Assembly (NCBI GenBank): GCA_019239425.1 | Contig: JAFAZX010000027.1 | Coordinates: forward strand, 155,858 to 219,857 | DNA: 64,000 bases | Source of the DNA: Acidobacteriota bacterium | GTDB taxonomy: Bacteria > Acidobacteriota > Blastocatellia > Pyrinomonadales > Pyrinomonadaceae | Direction of reading: 5' to 3' | Shown here: piece after piece, positions 36,708 through 47,902 of the stretch | Numbering within the stretch: position 1 is the stretch's first letter | Layout of the letters: every line of letters begins with the position of its first letter | Notes under the pieces: model-generated | Seen by the model: the letters and a program-made list of their open reading frames with translations, nothing else | Databases searched by the model: none | What the model was told of the DNA's origin: nothing | Position numbers and translations under genes: made by a program

Positions 36708-37316
36708 CTAGCTCTTGCCGCCCGCGCCCAGCGGCAGCTCTTCGCCGACGCCGAGCGAGGCGCGCAGCTTTTCAATCGAGCGGAAGAGGGACTTCTTCAC
36801 CGTCCCCGCCGAGCAGTTGAGCGACTCGGCGATCTCCTGGCTCGTCATCCCCTCGCGGTGTTTGAGGAGGAAGATGAGCCGCTGCTGCTCGGTCAGCTCG
36901 CCGAGCGCGCGCATCACGCGGCCGGCCATGAGCTTCCGGTGGTAGCCGTCCTCGGCCCCTTCGTCCGCGAGCCCCCGCGCGAGCGTCTGCTCTTCGAGGA
37001 GCTCTTCGAGGCTGTCGAGCCCGACTCTGGTCTTCACCTTGTCCCGCGTCACCTCTTGCGCCCGCCTGTGGTTGAGAAAGGCGTTGACCATGATCCGCCG
37101 CAGCCACGTCAGAAAGCTCGACTCGAAGCGGAAGCCTTTGAGCGAACGGAAGGCCTTGAGCCAGACCTCCTGCGAGAGGTCTTCGGCGTCCTCGGGCCGG
37201 CGGCAGTAGTGGAGCGCGAGGGCGTAGACGCGCCGCTCGTGCTCTCGCGCGAGGCGGCAGAACGCGTCGAGGTCGCCGCCCTGCGCGCGCCGGATCAGTT
37301 CGTTCTCGCTGGTCAA
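36708..37316 (-). CDS. ECF-type RNA polymerase sigma factor
   Basis: A 202-residue sigma-70 family protein with region 2 (ALHYCRRPEDAEDLSQEVWLKAF, FLTWLRRIMVNAFLNHRR) and region 4 (LTEQQRLIFLLKHREGMTSQEIAESLNCSAGTVKKSLFRSIEKL), lacking regions 1 and 3, as in extracytoplasmic-function sigma factors. The linker between the regions is longer than average. It forms an operon with the anti-sigma/TonB fusion gene, eight bases downstream, which is its probable regulator. No target promoter was identified. Confidence 0.94.
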   Translation of the reverse strand: MTSENELIRRAQGGDLDAFCRLAREHERRVYALALHYCRRPEDAEDLSQEVWLKAFRSLKGFRFESSFLTWLRRIMVNAFLNHRRAQEVTRDKVKTRVGLDSLEELLEEQTLARGLADEGAEDGYHRKLMAGRVMRALGELTEQQRLIFLLKHREGMTSQEIAESLNCSAGTVKKSLFRSIEKLRASLGVGEELPLGAGGKS

Positions 37317-37468
37317 CTGTTAGAGTCCCCGGGCGAGTCCGCTCTTGCGGGCTCACAAGGAAAGACACGGCGGCGCCCCGTTCGGTTGGCACCCGCGCCG
37401 CAAAAATTTTGTGCTCAGATGTAGGGAAAGGCCGGGAGGGTTGGATTGGGGGCCGAGCGGGAGGGAGG

Positions 37469-37546
37469 ATTCACCACAGAGACACGGAGACACGGCTGGT
37501 TGAGATATTCCTCAACCAGCCGTGTCTCCGTGTCTCTGTGGTGAAT
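37469..37546. repeat. Perfect 36-bp inverted repeat, CACAGAGACAC family
   Basis: Arms 37469-37504 and 37511-37546 are exact complements with a 6-base loop, here with GAGACACGG instead of GAGGCACAG on both arms (matched changes). It lies between the DUF3352 stop and the sigma-factor start. Confidence 0.9.
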
Positions 37547-37557
37547 TAAATCTAACT

Positions 37558-39264
37558 CTACTCCGCGCCGCCGTCCTTCTGCGCCTTCTCGCCGCCGAGC
37601 CTGGACGAGACGGCCGTCAGCATGCGGGGGAAGGTGCCGAGCGGCGTGCGGCTCTCGACGTAGAAGCCGTCCTCGCGCGTCACGCCGAAGGCGAAGCTGG
37701 GGCGCAGGTTTGCGGTCTGCCCCTCGGTCTTGAAGGTCTGCTCGCCGCCCTGGAGCGTGCGCCCGAGGCGGTTGAGGTAGTCTGCGTTCGTGTTGAAGTA
37801 GACGAACTGCGCCGGCCCGTGCAACTGCGCCGAGGCCGACTTATAAGACTCGCTGTCCTTCAAAGAGTGGCCGCCCTGCGCCGTGTCGATGACGCGCTCG
37901 ACGTTCCCGGGCCGGCCGCTCCCGACGAAGTTGCCGCCCACGAAGGCGTACTCAAGCCCGCGCCCCTCCTCCTTCTCGCCCGCGATGCGGCGCACCTTCA
38001 CGCCCTTGTACTCGCGCTCGGTCGTCTGGCGCCCGTTCTTCTCGGCGAACTTCGCGAGCGCGCCCGCGAACGCCGCCTCGTCCTTCAGGTTGACGAGGAT
38101 GACGCCGCTCGCTCCCCCCTCGGAGCCGGCCGCGGTCAGCTGCGCCGCGCAGACCTCCGTGCCGACCGCGCCGACGATCTCCGTGCGGAGGTCGACGCCG
38201 GTCTTCTCGGCGAACTCGGCGAGCCCCGCCTCGGGGCCTTTCTTGCCCGCCTGGGTCGAGAGCTGCGAGGCGAGCGCGAACATCTGGTCGAAGGTCTGCG
38301 GCGCGTTGGCGACCGAGGCGTCGAACGCCTGCACCGCGTCCCCCGGCACGAGCGCGAGCAGCCGCGCTTCGGTCGGCGGGTTCGAAGCGACCGTGGCGAG
38401 CACGCCCTCGCGGTTCGGGGCGACCACGCCGAACCGCTCGACGACGCGGCCGTCCTCGAACGTCGAGGTGAACGAGGCCGACTGCACGCTCGCCGCGCCG
38501 AGGCCGTGGAAGAGCTGGCGGAAGGCGGCGAGCTTCTCGTCCGCGCCCTCGACCTGCGTGGTGTCGACGATGCGCGTCAACGCCGTGCCGTCGAGGAAGC
38601 CGAACATGCCGTCCACGCCCTTCGCGGCCGCCCGCGCCCGCGCGAACGTCTCGTTGGTTTCGAGCGAGGGCGTGCGGCCGGCGCGCACGTCGAGCACGCG
38701 GCGGACGGCCGCCTCGGTGTTCGAGACGACGAGCAGCGTGTCCTTCGTCGCGTAGGTGAAGCGCTGGACGCCGTTCCGGTTAATCGTGACGACGCGCGCG
38801 CCGTCCACCTCCACGGTCTTGGCCTCGACGCCCTTCGACTGCCCGTCCTTCACGAAGCGCAGCACGCGGTTCTCGAAGGTGTAGCGCGCCCCCCAGTCGT
38901 TGAACTGCCCGACGATGACGAACTGCGGCTCGGGCTTGCCCGCCTCGTTCGGCGCGACGCCCAGGAGCGCGAGGGCGTAGCTCGCGTCGAGCGTGCCCGC
39001 GTGGTTGGCGCCGATCATGAAGAGCGAGCTGGCCGCCGAATTCTCCTTCGAGAACTCGCGCCATGCCTCACTCTCGATGACCTTGAGCGCCTGCGCGCGC
39101 AGGTCGGTCACCTCGACGAAGCCGACCGTGTCGGCCGGCAGCAGCCGCTCCAGCCGCGGGTTCTCGGCCTTCGTCGGCCGCGCCAACTTCGCCGCCGCCA
39201 CCCCGGCGAGCACGAGCACCGCCGCCGCGAATATGATGAAGCTTTTGCTTTTCAGTCTTTCCAC
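37558..39264 (-). CDS. DUF3352-like membrane-anchored or secreted protein
   Basis: A 568-residue protein with an uncleaved or signal-type N-terminal helix (residues 8-27) followed by LERLLPADTVGFVEVTDL, which is the opening typical of DUF3352 proteins. The remainder alternates alpha and beta segments such as QFVIVGQFN, FTYATKDTLLVVSNTEAAVRRVL and YAFVGGNFVGSG; the pattern VVSN/VGG suggests an internal repeat of two similar halves. There is no catalytic motif. It lies alone between two hairpins. Its role in the envelope is unknown. Confidence 0.7.
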   Translation of the reverse strand: MERLKSKSFIIFAAAVLVLAGVAAAKLARPTKAENPRLERLLPADTVGFVEVTDLRAQALKVIESEAWREFSKENSAASSLFMIGANHAGTLDASYALALLGVAPNEAGKPEPQFVIVGQFNDWGARYTFENRVLRFVKDGQSKGVEAKTVEVDGARVVTINRNGVQRFTYATKDTLLVVSNTEAAVRRVLDVRAGRTPSLETNETFARARAAAKGVDGMFGFLDGTALTRIVDTTQVEGADEKLAAFRQLFHGLGAASVQSASFTSTFEDGRVVERFGVVAPNREGVLATVASNPPTEARLLALVPGDAVQAFDASVANAPQTFDQMFALASQLSTQAGKKGPEAGLAEFAEKTGVDLRTEIVGAVGTEVCAAQLTAAGSEGGASGVILVNLKDEAAFAGALAKFAEKNGRQTTEREYKGVKVRRIAGEKEEGRGLEYAFVGGNFVGSGRPGNVERVIDTAQGGHSLKDSESYKSASAQLHGPAQFVYFNTNADYLNRLGRTLQGGEQTFKTEGQTANLRPSFAFGVTREDGFYVESRTPLGTFPRMLTAVSSRLGGEKAQKDGGAE

Positions 39265-39284
39265 GATGAACCTCCATTAAGACC

Positions 39285-39374
39285 GTGATAAGCGATGAGT
39301 GATGAGTGATAGGAAAGAACAACAGCCTCTCATCATTTATCAACTCTTATCACTCATCACTCATCACTTATCAC
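39285..39374. repeat. 27-bp inverted repeat, GATGAGTGATGAGTG family
   Basis: Arms 39285-39311 and 39348-39374 with one mismatch. It ends two bases before the stop of the ABC permease gene and lies downstream of that operon. Confidence 0.87.
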
Positions 39375-39376
39375 TC

Positions 39377-40177
39377 TTATCTCATCTCTTTCCGCGCGAA
39401 GACGTACTGCGACGCGAAGAAGAGGCCGGCCGAAATCAGAAGCATGGCGAGGATGGGCATCAGTTCGAGCCGGCCGTAGAACTCCAGGTTGATGCTGTCG
39501 CCGTTCGGCTTGGCCTTGCTGATGACCCAGTCGATGATGTTCTGGCCGAAGAAGTAGAACATCAGGACGAGCGAGACCGCGCCGGCGATGACCGCGATCC
39601 ACCACTTCTCGAACCAGACCGAGAAGAGGAACGTCCCCGAGTAGACCATCAGGGCGATGACCGTCGTCCACACGGCCCCGCGCGCGCCGTTCGCCACGAC
39701 GAGCGCGAACGAGTCCCACGCCCCGGCCAGGCTGACGTTCGTCGCCGCCGCGGCGATCACCAGGTAGACGGCCGTCAGCGTCGTCAGCAGCGAGAGGCCC
39801 ACGCACGTCGTCGTCTGCACCGCGCCCACGACGTACTTGAAGAGCAGGAGCTGCCAGCGGTGGACGGGGCGCTCGAAGAGGAAGAACATGCTCTGGTTGT
39901 CCAGCTCCGCGCCGATGGAGCCGACCGCGAAGAAGGCGAGCAGGAAGAGCCCCGCCGTGATGAGGAATCCCGACTGGAAGACGAGCGCGAACTCGAAGGC
40001 GTACGACACCACCGAGTCCGAGAGCGCGTAGAGGTCGAAGCGGGCCTCCTCCCTGAAGGTCACGACCAGCCCGGCGATGACGAGCGGGATGTGGAACGCG
40101 AACGCGAACGCCAGCCACTTCAGGCGCGTCTCGCGCCACTCCTTCCAGAGCATCGCCTTCATGATCGACTTGGTCAC
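39377..40177 (-). CDS. ABC transporter permease
   Basis: A 266-residue membrane protein with about six hydrophobic helices, of the ABC-2 type that begins MKAMLWKEWRETRLKWL. The start is the GTG at 40177, which overlaps the stop of the ATPase gene in GTGA and has GGAGGG seven bases upstream. It ends with a helix followed by FARKEMR. With the ATPase and a GntR regulator it forms a three-gene operon like the YtrA-type systems of Firmicutes. Exported substrate unknown. Confidence 0.9.
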   Translation of the reverse strand: MTKSIMKAMLWKEWRETRLKWLAFAFAFHIPLVIAGLVVTFREEARFDLYALSDSVVSYAFEFALVFQSGFLITAGLFLLAFFAVGSIGAELDNQSMFFLFERPVHRWQLLLFKYVVGAVQTTTCVGLSLLTTLTAVYLVIAAAATNVSLAGAWDSFALVVANGARGAVWTTVIALMVYSGTFLFSVWFEKWWIAVIAGAVSLVLMFYFFGQNIIDWVISKAKPNGDSINLEFYGRLELMPILAMLLISAGLFFASQYVFARKEMR

Positions 40178-41103
40178 GAGTTGGCCCTCCGCTCGCGCTC
40201 GGCGCGCACAGTGTTCACGAAGATGTCTTCCAGGGAGATGGGCAGCACCTCCGGGTTCCTCACGCCGCGCTCGCCCAAGCGTTGCAGCGTCTCGTCGCCC
40301 CACGCGCTCACGGTCAGCACCTGCTCGTGCCGCCCGTTCTCGACCGCCAGCACGCCGGGCACGTTCGCGACCTCGGGGCGCGTCCCGTTCGTCGCGTAAC
40401 GCACGCGCTTGTAGCAGGCCTTGATGTCGTCGAGCGTCGAGACGAGCAGCAGCTCGCCGTCGTTGATGATGCCGACGTAGTCCGCCACCCGCTCGACCTC
40501 GTCGACGATGTGCGAAGAGAAGAGGACGGTCTTCCCCTCCTCGGCGATCTCGGCGACGATGTTCTCGATGAAGTCGCGGCGGACGATGGGGTCGAGTCCC
40601 GAGGTCGGCTCGTCGAGGATGATGAGTTCCGGGTTGAACGAGAGCGCGAGCAGCAGGCACAGGCGCGCGCGGTTGCCGCGCGAGAGCTGGCGCACCTTCT
40701 TCTCGGGCGGCAGGCTGAAGCGCTTGAGGAGGTCTGTGGCCTTCTTGTCGTCCCACGTCTCGTGGAAGGCGCGCGTGAAGCGCACGCTCTCCTCGACCGT
40801 CATCCACTCGTAGAGGTAGCGGTTCTCCGAGACGTAAGCGACCCGCCGCCTGATGCCGAGCGGGTCTTCGCCGAGCGTGCGCCCGAGGACTTTAATCTCT
40901 CCGGAAGTCGGCCGCAGGTGGCCCATGACCATCTTGATGATGGTGGACTTCCCCGCCCCGTTCACGCCGAGCAGCCCGAAGACCGTCCCGCGCGGCACGC
41001 GCAGGGAGACGTCCTTCACGGCCTCGAACTTCCCGAACTTGCGCCCGAGGTTCCGCGTCTCGATGGCGTCCGTGTAGATGATGTTGTCGAAGTCTTGACT
41101 CAT
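40174..41103 (-). CDS. ABC transporter ATP-binding protein
   Basis: A 309-residue ATPase with Walker A GVNGAGKST (46-54), Walker B LIILDEPTSGLD, and a switch His in VLFSSHIVDEVE. The signature motif is LSRGNRARL, a degenerate form of LSGGQ with Arg and Asn in place of Gly and Gln. The C-terminal 90 residues are a DUF4162-like regulatory tail. The gene lies 13 bases after the GntR gene and overlaps the permease gene, consistent with one operon. Confidence 0.94.
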   Translation of the reverse strand: MSQDFDNIIYTDAIETRNLGRKFGKFEAVKDVSLRVPRGTVFGLLGVNGAGKSTIIKMVMGHLRPTSGEIKVLGRTLGEDPLGIRRRVAYVSENRYLYEWMTVEESVRFTRAFHETWDDKKATDLLKRFSLPPEKKVRQLSRGNRARLCLLLALSFNPELIILDEPTSGLDPIVRRDFIENIVAEIAEEGKTVLFSSHIVDEVERVADYVGIINDGELLLVSTLDDIKACYKRVRYATNGTRPEVANVPGVLAVENGRHEQVLTVSAWGDETLQRLGERGVRNPEVLPISLEDIFVNTVRAERERRANS

Positions 41104-41116
41104 GTCTCGCTCTTCT

Positions 41117-41524
41117 TCACTGGCCGACCGGTTCGGGCGCGCCCGCGTGCAGAATCTTCTCCAGGGTGCGTTCGAACGCCTCGCGCAGCTCGCGCTCCGA
41201 GAGGCCGAGGTTGACGCCCTCGACCAAAGCCTTTTCCAGCAGCTCGTTCAGAACCCGGCGCCGCTCGCCCTTCGACATCTCGACGCCCTGGCTGGAGACG
41301 AACGTGCCCGCGCCCTGCCGCTTGTAGATGACGCCCTCAATCTCCAAGTCGAGGTAGGCGCGCGCCACCGTGTTCGGGTTGACCGCCAGCTCCACGGCCA
41401 ACTGCCTGACGGACGGCAGGGGGTCTTCCGGCTGAAGCCGCCCCATGGCGACCGCCGTCTTAATCTGCTGGGCGATCTGGATGTAAATCGGCAGACCGCT
41501 CGACGGATCGATGTTTATGAACAA
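41117..41524 (-). CDS. GntR family regulator, YtrA subfamily
   Basis: A 135-residue protein: a winged helix-turn-helix (residues about 10-75, LPSVRQLAVELAVNPNTVARAYLDLE...GVIYKRQGAGTFV) and a short helical C-terminal dimerisation region, as in YtrA-type GntR proteins, which lack a large effector domain. The start is a TTG at 41524 preceded by a G-rich site; no ATG is in frame nearby. It heads an operon with an ABC ATPase and permease and probably represses it through the palindrome at 41540-41569. Confidence 0.9.
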   Translation of the reverse strand: MFINIDPSSGLPIYIQIAQQIKTAVAMGRLQPEDPLPSVRQLAVELAVNPNTVARAYLDLEIEGVIYKRQGAGTFVSSQGVEMSKGERRRVLNELLEKALVEGVNLGLSERELREAFERTLEKILHAGAPEPVGQ

Positions 41525-41539
41525 CCATTCCCCCCGGCC

Positions 41540-41569
41540 GTCACTGTATCAGTCCACTAATACAGTGAC
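41540..41569. promoter_or_regulatory. Probable operator of the GntR-ABC operon
   Basis: GTCACTGTAT (41540-41549) and ATACAGTGAC (41560-41569) are exact 10-bp inverted repeats with a 10-base spacer, 16 bases upstream of the regulator start codon. Symmetry, spacing and position fit autoregulation by the GntR protein. A TTGACC lies about 20 bases upstream on the minus strand as a possible -35. Confidence 0.72.
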
Positions 41570-41612
41570 ACAGAGTACGGGGCCGGTCAAGCGCAGGTTT
41601 CAAAAAAATTTC

Positions 41613-41778
41613 AGCAGGCAGTAGGCAGATGGCAGTAGGCAGTTAAGAAATAAAGGCGGGCTGAAAGAACCGGAGGCCGCAAGTCATTAAGCTCGCGGCC
41701 TCCGATTTCTCCAGGACGGGTGTGACAGGAAAGGGTTCTTGCCTTCGGCTGACTACTGCCGACTGCCTACTGCCTGCT
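41613..41778. repeat. Degenerate compound hairpin, CAGTAGGCAG family
   Basis: Left arm AGCAGGCAGTAGGCAGATGG... from 41613 and right arm 41751-41778, with several mismatches. The inner stem (CGGAGGCCGC around 41671-41680 with GCGGCCTCCG) is related to, but not identical with, that of the 35154 copy. Confidence 0.78.
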
Positions 41779-41781
41779 GCC

Positions 41782-43977
41782 TTACTTCTTCGAGCCGTTG
41801 CCGGCGGTCACGCCGCCGTCGATGCCGAGGCGCTCTTTGAAGAGGCTCAGGAGGAGCAGGGTGCCGATGCCGCCTCCGCCGTCGCCGGTGCCGCCGCCGG
41901 AGGCGAGGATGTCGGGGGTGATGCGGACGCCCTTCTCGCCGATGACCTTGAGCGTCTCGACGAGCGCGACGCCCTGCGGCCCGAGCGCGTTGACCTGCTC
42001 GTGGTAGGCGACGCCCTGCGCCTCGCCCATCAGCCTGACCTTCTCGGCCTCGGCCTTGCCCGTGGCGAGGATGTAGTGCGCCTCGCCGTCGGCCTCGGCC
42101 TTGCGCTGCTCGGCGCGGCGGCCGGAGATTTCGACGCCGACGGTCGCGGCCATCAGGTCGCGCTGGTTGTCGGCGTGCGCCTTGGTCTTCTCAAGCTGGA
42201 TGCGCTTCTCCTCGGCCTCGCGCTGGGCGTTGAACATGTTCTGCTTCTGCTCGGCGAGGATTTTTTCCGTCTGCGTCTTCATCAGCTCCTCGGGGAGGTG
42301 GATGTGGCAGATGAGCACGTTGACGACGTCGACGTGGTACTTCAGGAGGTGTGCGCGGACGCGGGCCTCTGCGCGCTCCTGCTCCTCGTGGCGATTCTGG
42401 AGGTAGGCCATCGCGGAGGACTCCGAAGCCTGGTTGCGGAAGATCGAGTCAATGAGCGGGTGCATCACGTTCTGGATGAGCCGCTCGATGCCGCCGATCT
42501 TGGCGACCATGAAGGGCGCGTCCTCGGGCTTGACGCGGAAGACGACGCGCACTTCGAGCTGCATCGTGAAGCCGTCTTTCGAGATGACCTCGAACGGGTC
42601 GAACGTGTTAGAGGTGTCCCCGGCCGTCCACTCGACGGTCTGGTTCGTCGTCGGGATGATGATGGGCGAGACGGCCAGAGTGTTGACGTAGTAGCGGCCG
42701 GGGCCGACGACCGATTCCTGTATGCCGCGGTAGCCCTCGGGGACGACGTAAGCCTCGTGCGCGCCTTCGTCGAGGCGGCGGTCGGCCGGGTCGGTCATCA
42801 TCAGGTCTTCCTCAATCTCGGCCTGTGAGCGCTGCTCGTCGTCGAGCTTGTCGAGACGCGCGGCGGCCTCCGTGATGTGCTGTTTCTCCTCGCGCTCCAT
42901 GCGCGTGCGCACCTTGTCCGCCATCTGGCGGCGCACATCTTCGCCCGGATCTTTGCCGACGTTCGAGACGATGACGGCGACCTCGCCCGGCTTGATCTCG
43001 CTGGCCTTCTCGGGGATGACCTTGAAGACGAGCGGGTTCACGTAGTATGTGCCGGGCAGGAGGATGTCCTTCTGCGGCCCGCGCTGCCCGCCGCGGCGGA
43101 TGAACTCGTTGCTGTCGGAGAAGTTATCGTGCCCCTCGACGGGCGTGGCGACGTAGTCGCGCGGGTCTAAGGGGGCGCCGTCCAGAGCTTCGACCAAGCC
43201 CACCTGATTCTCGTTAATCACCGTCGCGTCGAAGAGGCGGATGAAGAAGAGGCCCGGCTTCGGGTCGCCGCCTTCGAGCGGGACGCTCTGCGTCAGAATC
43301 CTGTAAGTACCCGGCGTGAGTATCTCGACCTGCGGGCCTTTCTGGCCGCCGCTGGCGATGAACTGCTCGGCGTCCTGGAAGTTGCGGTGGCCGTCGATGG
43401 CCTTGCCGTGCAGGCGGCCGGGGTCGAGCGGGTCGCCGTCCGAGGCGGTCGCGATGCCGATCTTGCCCGGCGGAATCTGCGTCACCTTCGAGATGGAGAC
43501 GCGGAAGAGGTACGGGTGGATGGGCCACAGCCCCGGCGGGAGCGTACGGAGTTGCATGCCCTTGACGCCGCCCTGTTTGATGAAGGCGATGGGGTCCTGG
43601 AAGTTGTTGTGCGCGTTCTGCGCGCGGTCGGGCGCGAAGATGCGCCCCGCCGGCATCGGCGCGCCGTCGATGGCCTCGACGATGCCGAGTTCGTCCGGGC
43701 CGATCTCGATGAGCGGCACCTTGCGCACCACCTTCTCGAAGGGCCACTTGATGACGTGGAGGCCCGGCTTGAGCACGTCGGCCTGGATGCCGACCTCGCC
43801 CTCGGTGGCGACGACGCGGCCCGGGGGCATCTTGTGACCCATGTAGCGCCGCTCCTTGATGGCGATCTCGCGCGCGCCGACGTTGACGAGTATCTTGCCC
43901 AGGATGACAAGAAAGACGATCAGCACGATGCCGAGCAGCACGATGAGTGGGACGTAGCTGACTAAATCTATGTTCAT
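41782..43977 (-). CDS. SPFH/Band 7 domain protein with internal repeats
   Basis: A 731-residue membrane protein starting MNIDLVSYVPLIVLLGIVL with one N-terminal transmembrane helix. Residues about 60-340 contain about three copies of a unit in which an acidic DGxPL(D)PGR segment is followed by HxNFQDxxxFIxxGGxKGPQ and LPGTYxxNP. Next come a charged helical linker and a Band 7 region (around 430-560, FEVISKDGFTMQLEVRVVFRVKPED), then a long coiled coil (HEEQERAEARVRAH... to KAEAEKVRLMGEAQG) and a Gly-rich tail. SPFH proteins form large membrane-bound oligomers that organise lipid domains and proteases. The repeats make it almost twice the size of a typical flotillin. The longer frame from 44016 is not preferred. 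Confidence 0.85.
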   Translation of the reverse strand: MNIDLVSYVPLIVLLGIVLIVFLVILGKILVNVGAREIAIKERRYMGHKMPPGRVVATEGEVGIQADVLKPGLHVIKWPFEKVVRKVPLIEIGPDELGIVEAIDGAPMPAGRIFAPDRAQNAHNNFQDPIAFIKQGGVKGMQLRTLPPGLWPIHPYLFRVSISKVTQIPPGKIGIATASDGDPLDPGRLHGKAIDGHRNFQDAEQFIASGGQKGPQVEILTPGTYRILTQSVPLEGGDPKPGLFFIRLFDATVINENQVGLVEALDGAPLDPRDYVATPVEGHDNFSDSNEFIRRGGQRGPQKDILLPGTYYVNPLVFKVIPEKASEIKPGEVAVIVSNVGKDPGEDVRRQMADKVRTRMEREEKQHITEAAARLDKLDDEQRSQAEIEEDLMMTDPADRRLDEGAHEAYVVPEGYRGIQESVVGPGRYYVNTLAVSPIIIPTTNQTVEWTAGDTSNTFDPFEVISKDGFTMQLEVRVVFRVKPEDAPFMVAKIGGIERLIQNVMHPLIDSIFRNQASESSAMAYLQNRHEEQERAEARVRAHLLKYHVDVVNVLICHIHLPEELMKTQTEKILAEQKQNMFNAQREAEEKRIQLEKTKAHADNQRDLMAATVGVEISGRRAEQRKAEADGEAHYILATGKAEAEKVRLMGEAQGVAYHEQVNALGPQGVALVETLKVIGEKGVRITPDILASGGGTGDGGGGIGTLLLLSLFKERLGIDGGVTAGNGSKK

Positions 43978-44062
43978 GTGGACTCCAGTCCTTCGGGTTC
44001 TCCCGACCGTTTGCAAGAAGAGTTTGACCGCGACACGTAGTCAGAAGGTGCGCGCCGTCTTT

Positions 44063-44770
44063 TTAAGGTGGCGGTCTCCCCTCTTCCACGACCCGCTCGC
44101 GCACGCCGGCCGAGAGTCTGCGGCGCACGTCGGCCAACGTCTGCTTGAGGACGAAGCCTGCGCCGGAGCGCTTGGCCTCCGAAGAGAGCAGCCAGTATTC
44201 GGCCTCGAAGAGCGAGCGCAAAGACTCCACGCCCAGACCTTTGAGCCCGCCGCCCTCCCAGACCTGCAAGACCTCGCCCACGGCGCGGCCGAAGGTGCCG
44301 GCGTCGTCCGAGAGCGCGGAGACGCGGAGCAGCTCGGCCGTCGAGGCGGGCGTCGGCTCCGCGCGCCAGACGCCGAGCAGCATCTCTGCCAGCTCGGGCG
44401 AGGCGCGCAGGTCTTTGCCGTTCGCGACGTGCGCCGCCAGCTCGCGCACACGCGCGGCGTCGCCCGAGGCGTGGCCGACCAGTCCGTCGAGGACGAAGCG
44501 GTAGAGCGCGGCCCCGCCCGAGGCGCGCGCCTCTGCGAGCGCCGAAAAATCGCCGCGCTCCGCGCGCTCGCGCAGTTGGTCGCGCCGCCTCTGTTCGGGA
44601 CTTTCCGAGGGAATTTCTTCGACCCGCGAAGACTCTTCGAAGAGTCCGCGCGGGCTGAGAACCGGCGGGAGTTCGCGCGCGTCATCCTGAGACGAAGAGC
44701 GTTTCGTGCGGAGGATTGCGTAAGAAGCTACGAAGAGCAGGAAGACTGAGATGATGAGAATGGCGCTCAC
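44063..44770 (-). CDS. Membrane-anchored helical protein, unknown function
   Basis: A 235-residue protein with one N-terminal transmembrane helix (MSAILIISVFLLFVASYAIL), a charged linker, and a helical, Ala/Arg/Glu-rich domain with possible TPR-like pairs (FSALAEARASGGAALYRFVLDGL, LAEMLLGVWRAEPTPASTAELL). It ends EGRPPP. It lies upstream of the SPFH gene in the same direction (85-base gap), so the two may function together, but no known family is recognised. Confidence 0.7.
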   Translation of the reverse strand: MSAILIISVFLLFVASYAILRTKRSSSQDDARELPPVLSPRGLFEESSRVEEIPSESPEQRRRDQLRERAERGDFSALAEARASGGAALYRFVLDGLVGHASGDAARVRELAAHVANGKDLRASPELAEMLLGVWRAEPTPASTAELLRVSALSDDAGTFGRAVGEVLQVWEGGGLKGLGVESLRSLFEAEYWLLSSEAKRSGAGFVLKQTLADVRRRLSAGVRERVVEEGRPPP

Positions 44771-44988
44771 TTTTAACGCCTAAGACCCCGCGGCCGGCAC
44801 CTGAAAATCTTCGGCTCCCCCCGAAGCTAACGGCCGCGGCGCTGTTCCGTAGGGGTAATACGAAAAAACGTTCAGAAGGTTGCGGGGCGGTTCATATTCG
44901 GCGAGGCCGCCGCCCTGTCCGAAACGTCGGGCGACGAATCATACATCCGGGAGGCGTAAACCGTAAACGGTAAACCGTGACAGGAAAA

Positions 44989-45050
44989 AGCCGTAAACCC
45001 TGAACCGCGACAAGAAGATTCATTCTTGTCGCGGTTCACGGTTTACGGCT
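44989..45050. repeat. 28-bp inverted repeat with GTAAACCGTAAAC direct repeats
   Basis: Arms 44989-45016 and 45023-45050 with one mismatch and a 6-base loop. Additional CGTAAACCGTAAACGG units lie just outside (44954-44978). It is near the end of the DUF5916 gene. Confidence 0.85.
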
Positions 45051-45058
45051 TACGGCTT

Positions 45059-47659
<2,601 letters not shown>

Positions 47660-47865
47660 TGGCTTAGTTCCGACTCCGGCGGGCGCGGCGCGCAGGCACG
47701 CGAGGGCCACGCGCCCACGCACAGAGGGCTGCGACCACGGCCGCGCCGTCTTTGCCTTTCGATTTTCCTGAATCGTCCGGGAGCGATGCGGAGGGGTTGA
47801 CTCGTCCCGGCTTCCGTCCCGCCTGTTCACGGCGCCTGGGCGGCGCCGGCGAAGAGTTGTTAAAA

Positions 47866-47891
47866 GGGTGAGGCGACCGACCGCCTCACCC
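47866..47891 (-). terminator. Rho-independent terminator
   Basis: Perfect 10-bp arms GGGTGAGGCG and CGCCTCACCC around 6 bases; on the minus strand it is followed by TTTT (47862-47865). It follows the stop of the gene at 47903. Confidence 0.88.
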
Positions 47892-47902
47892 GCCTCGAAG
47901 AA

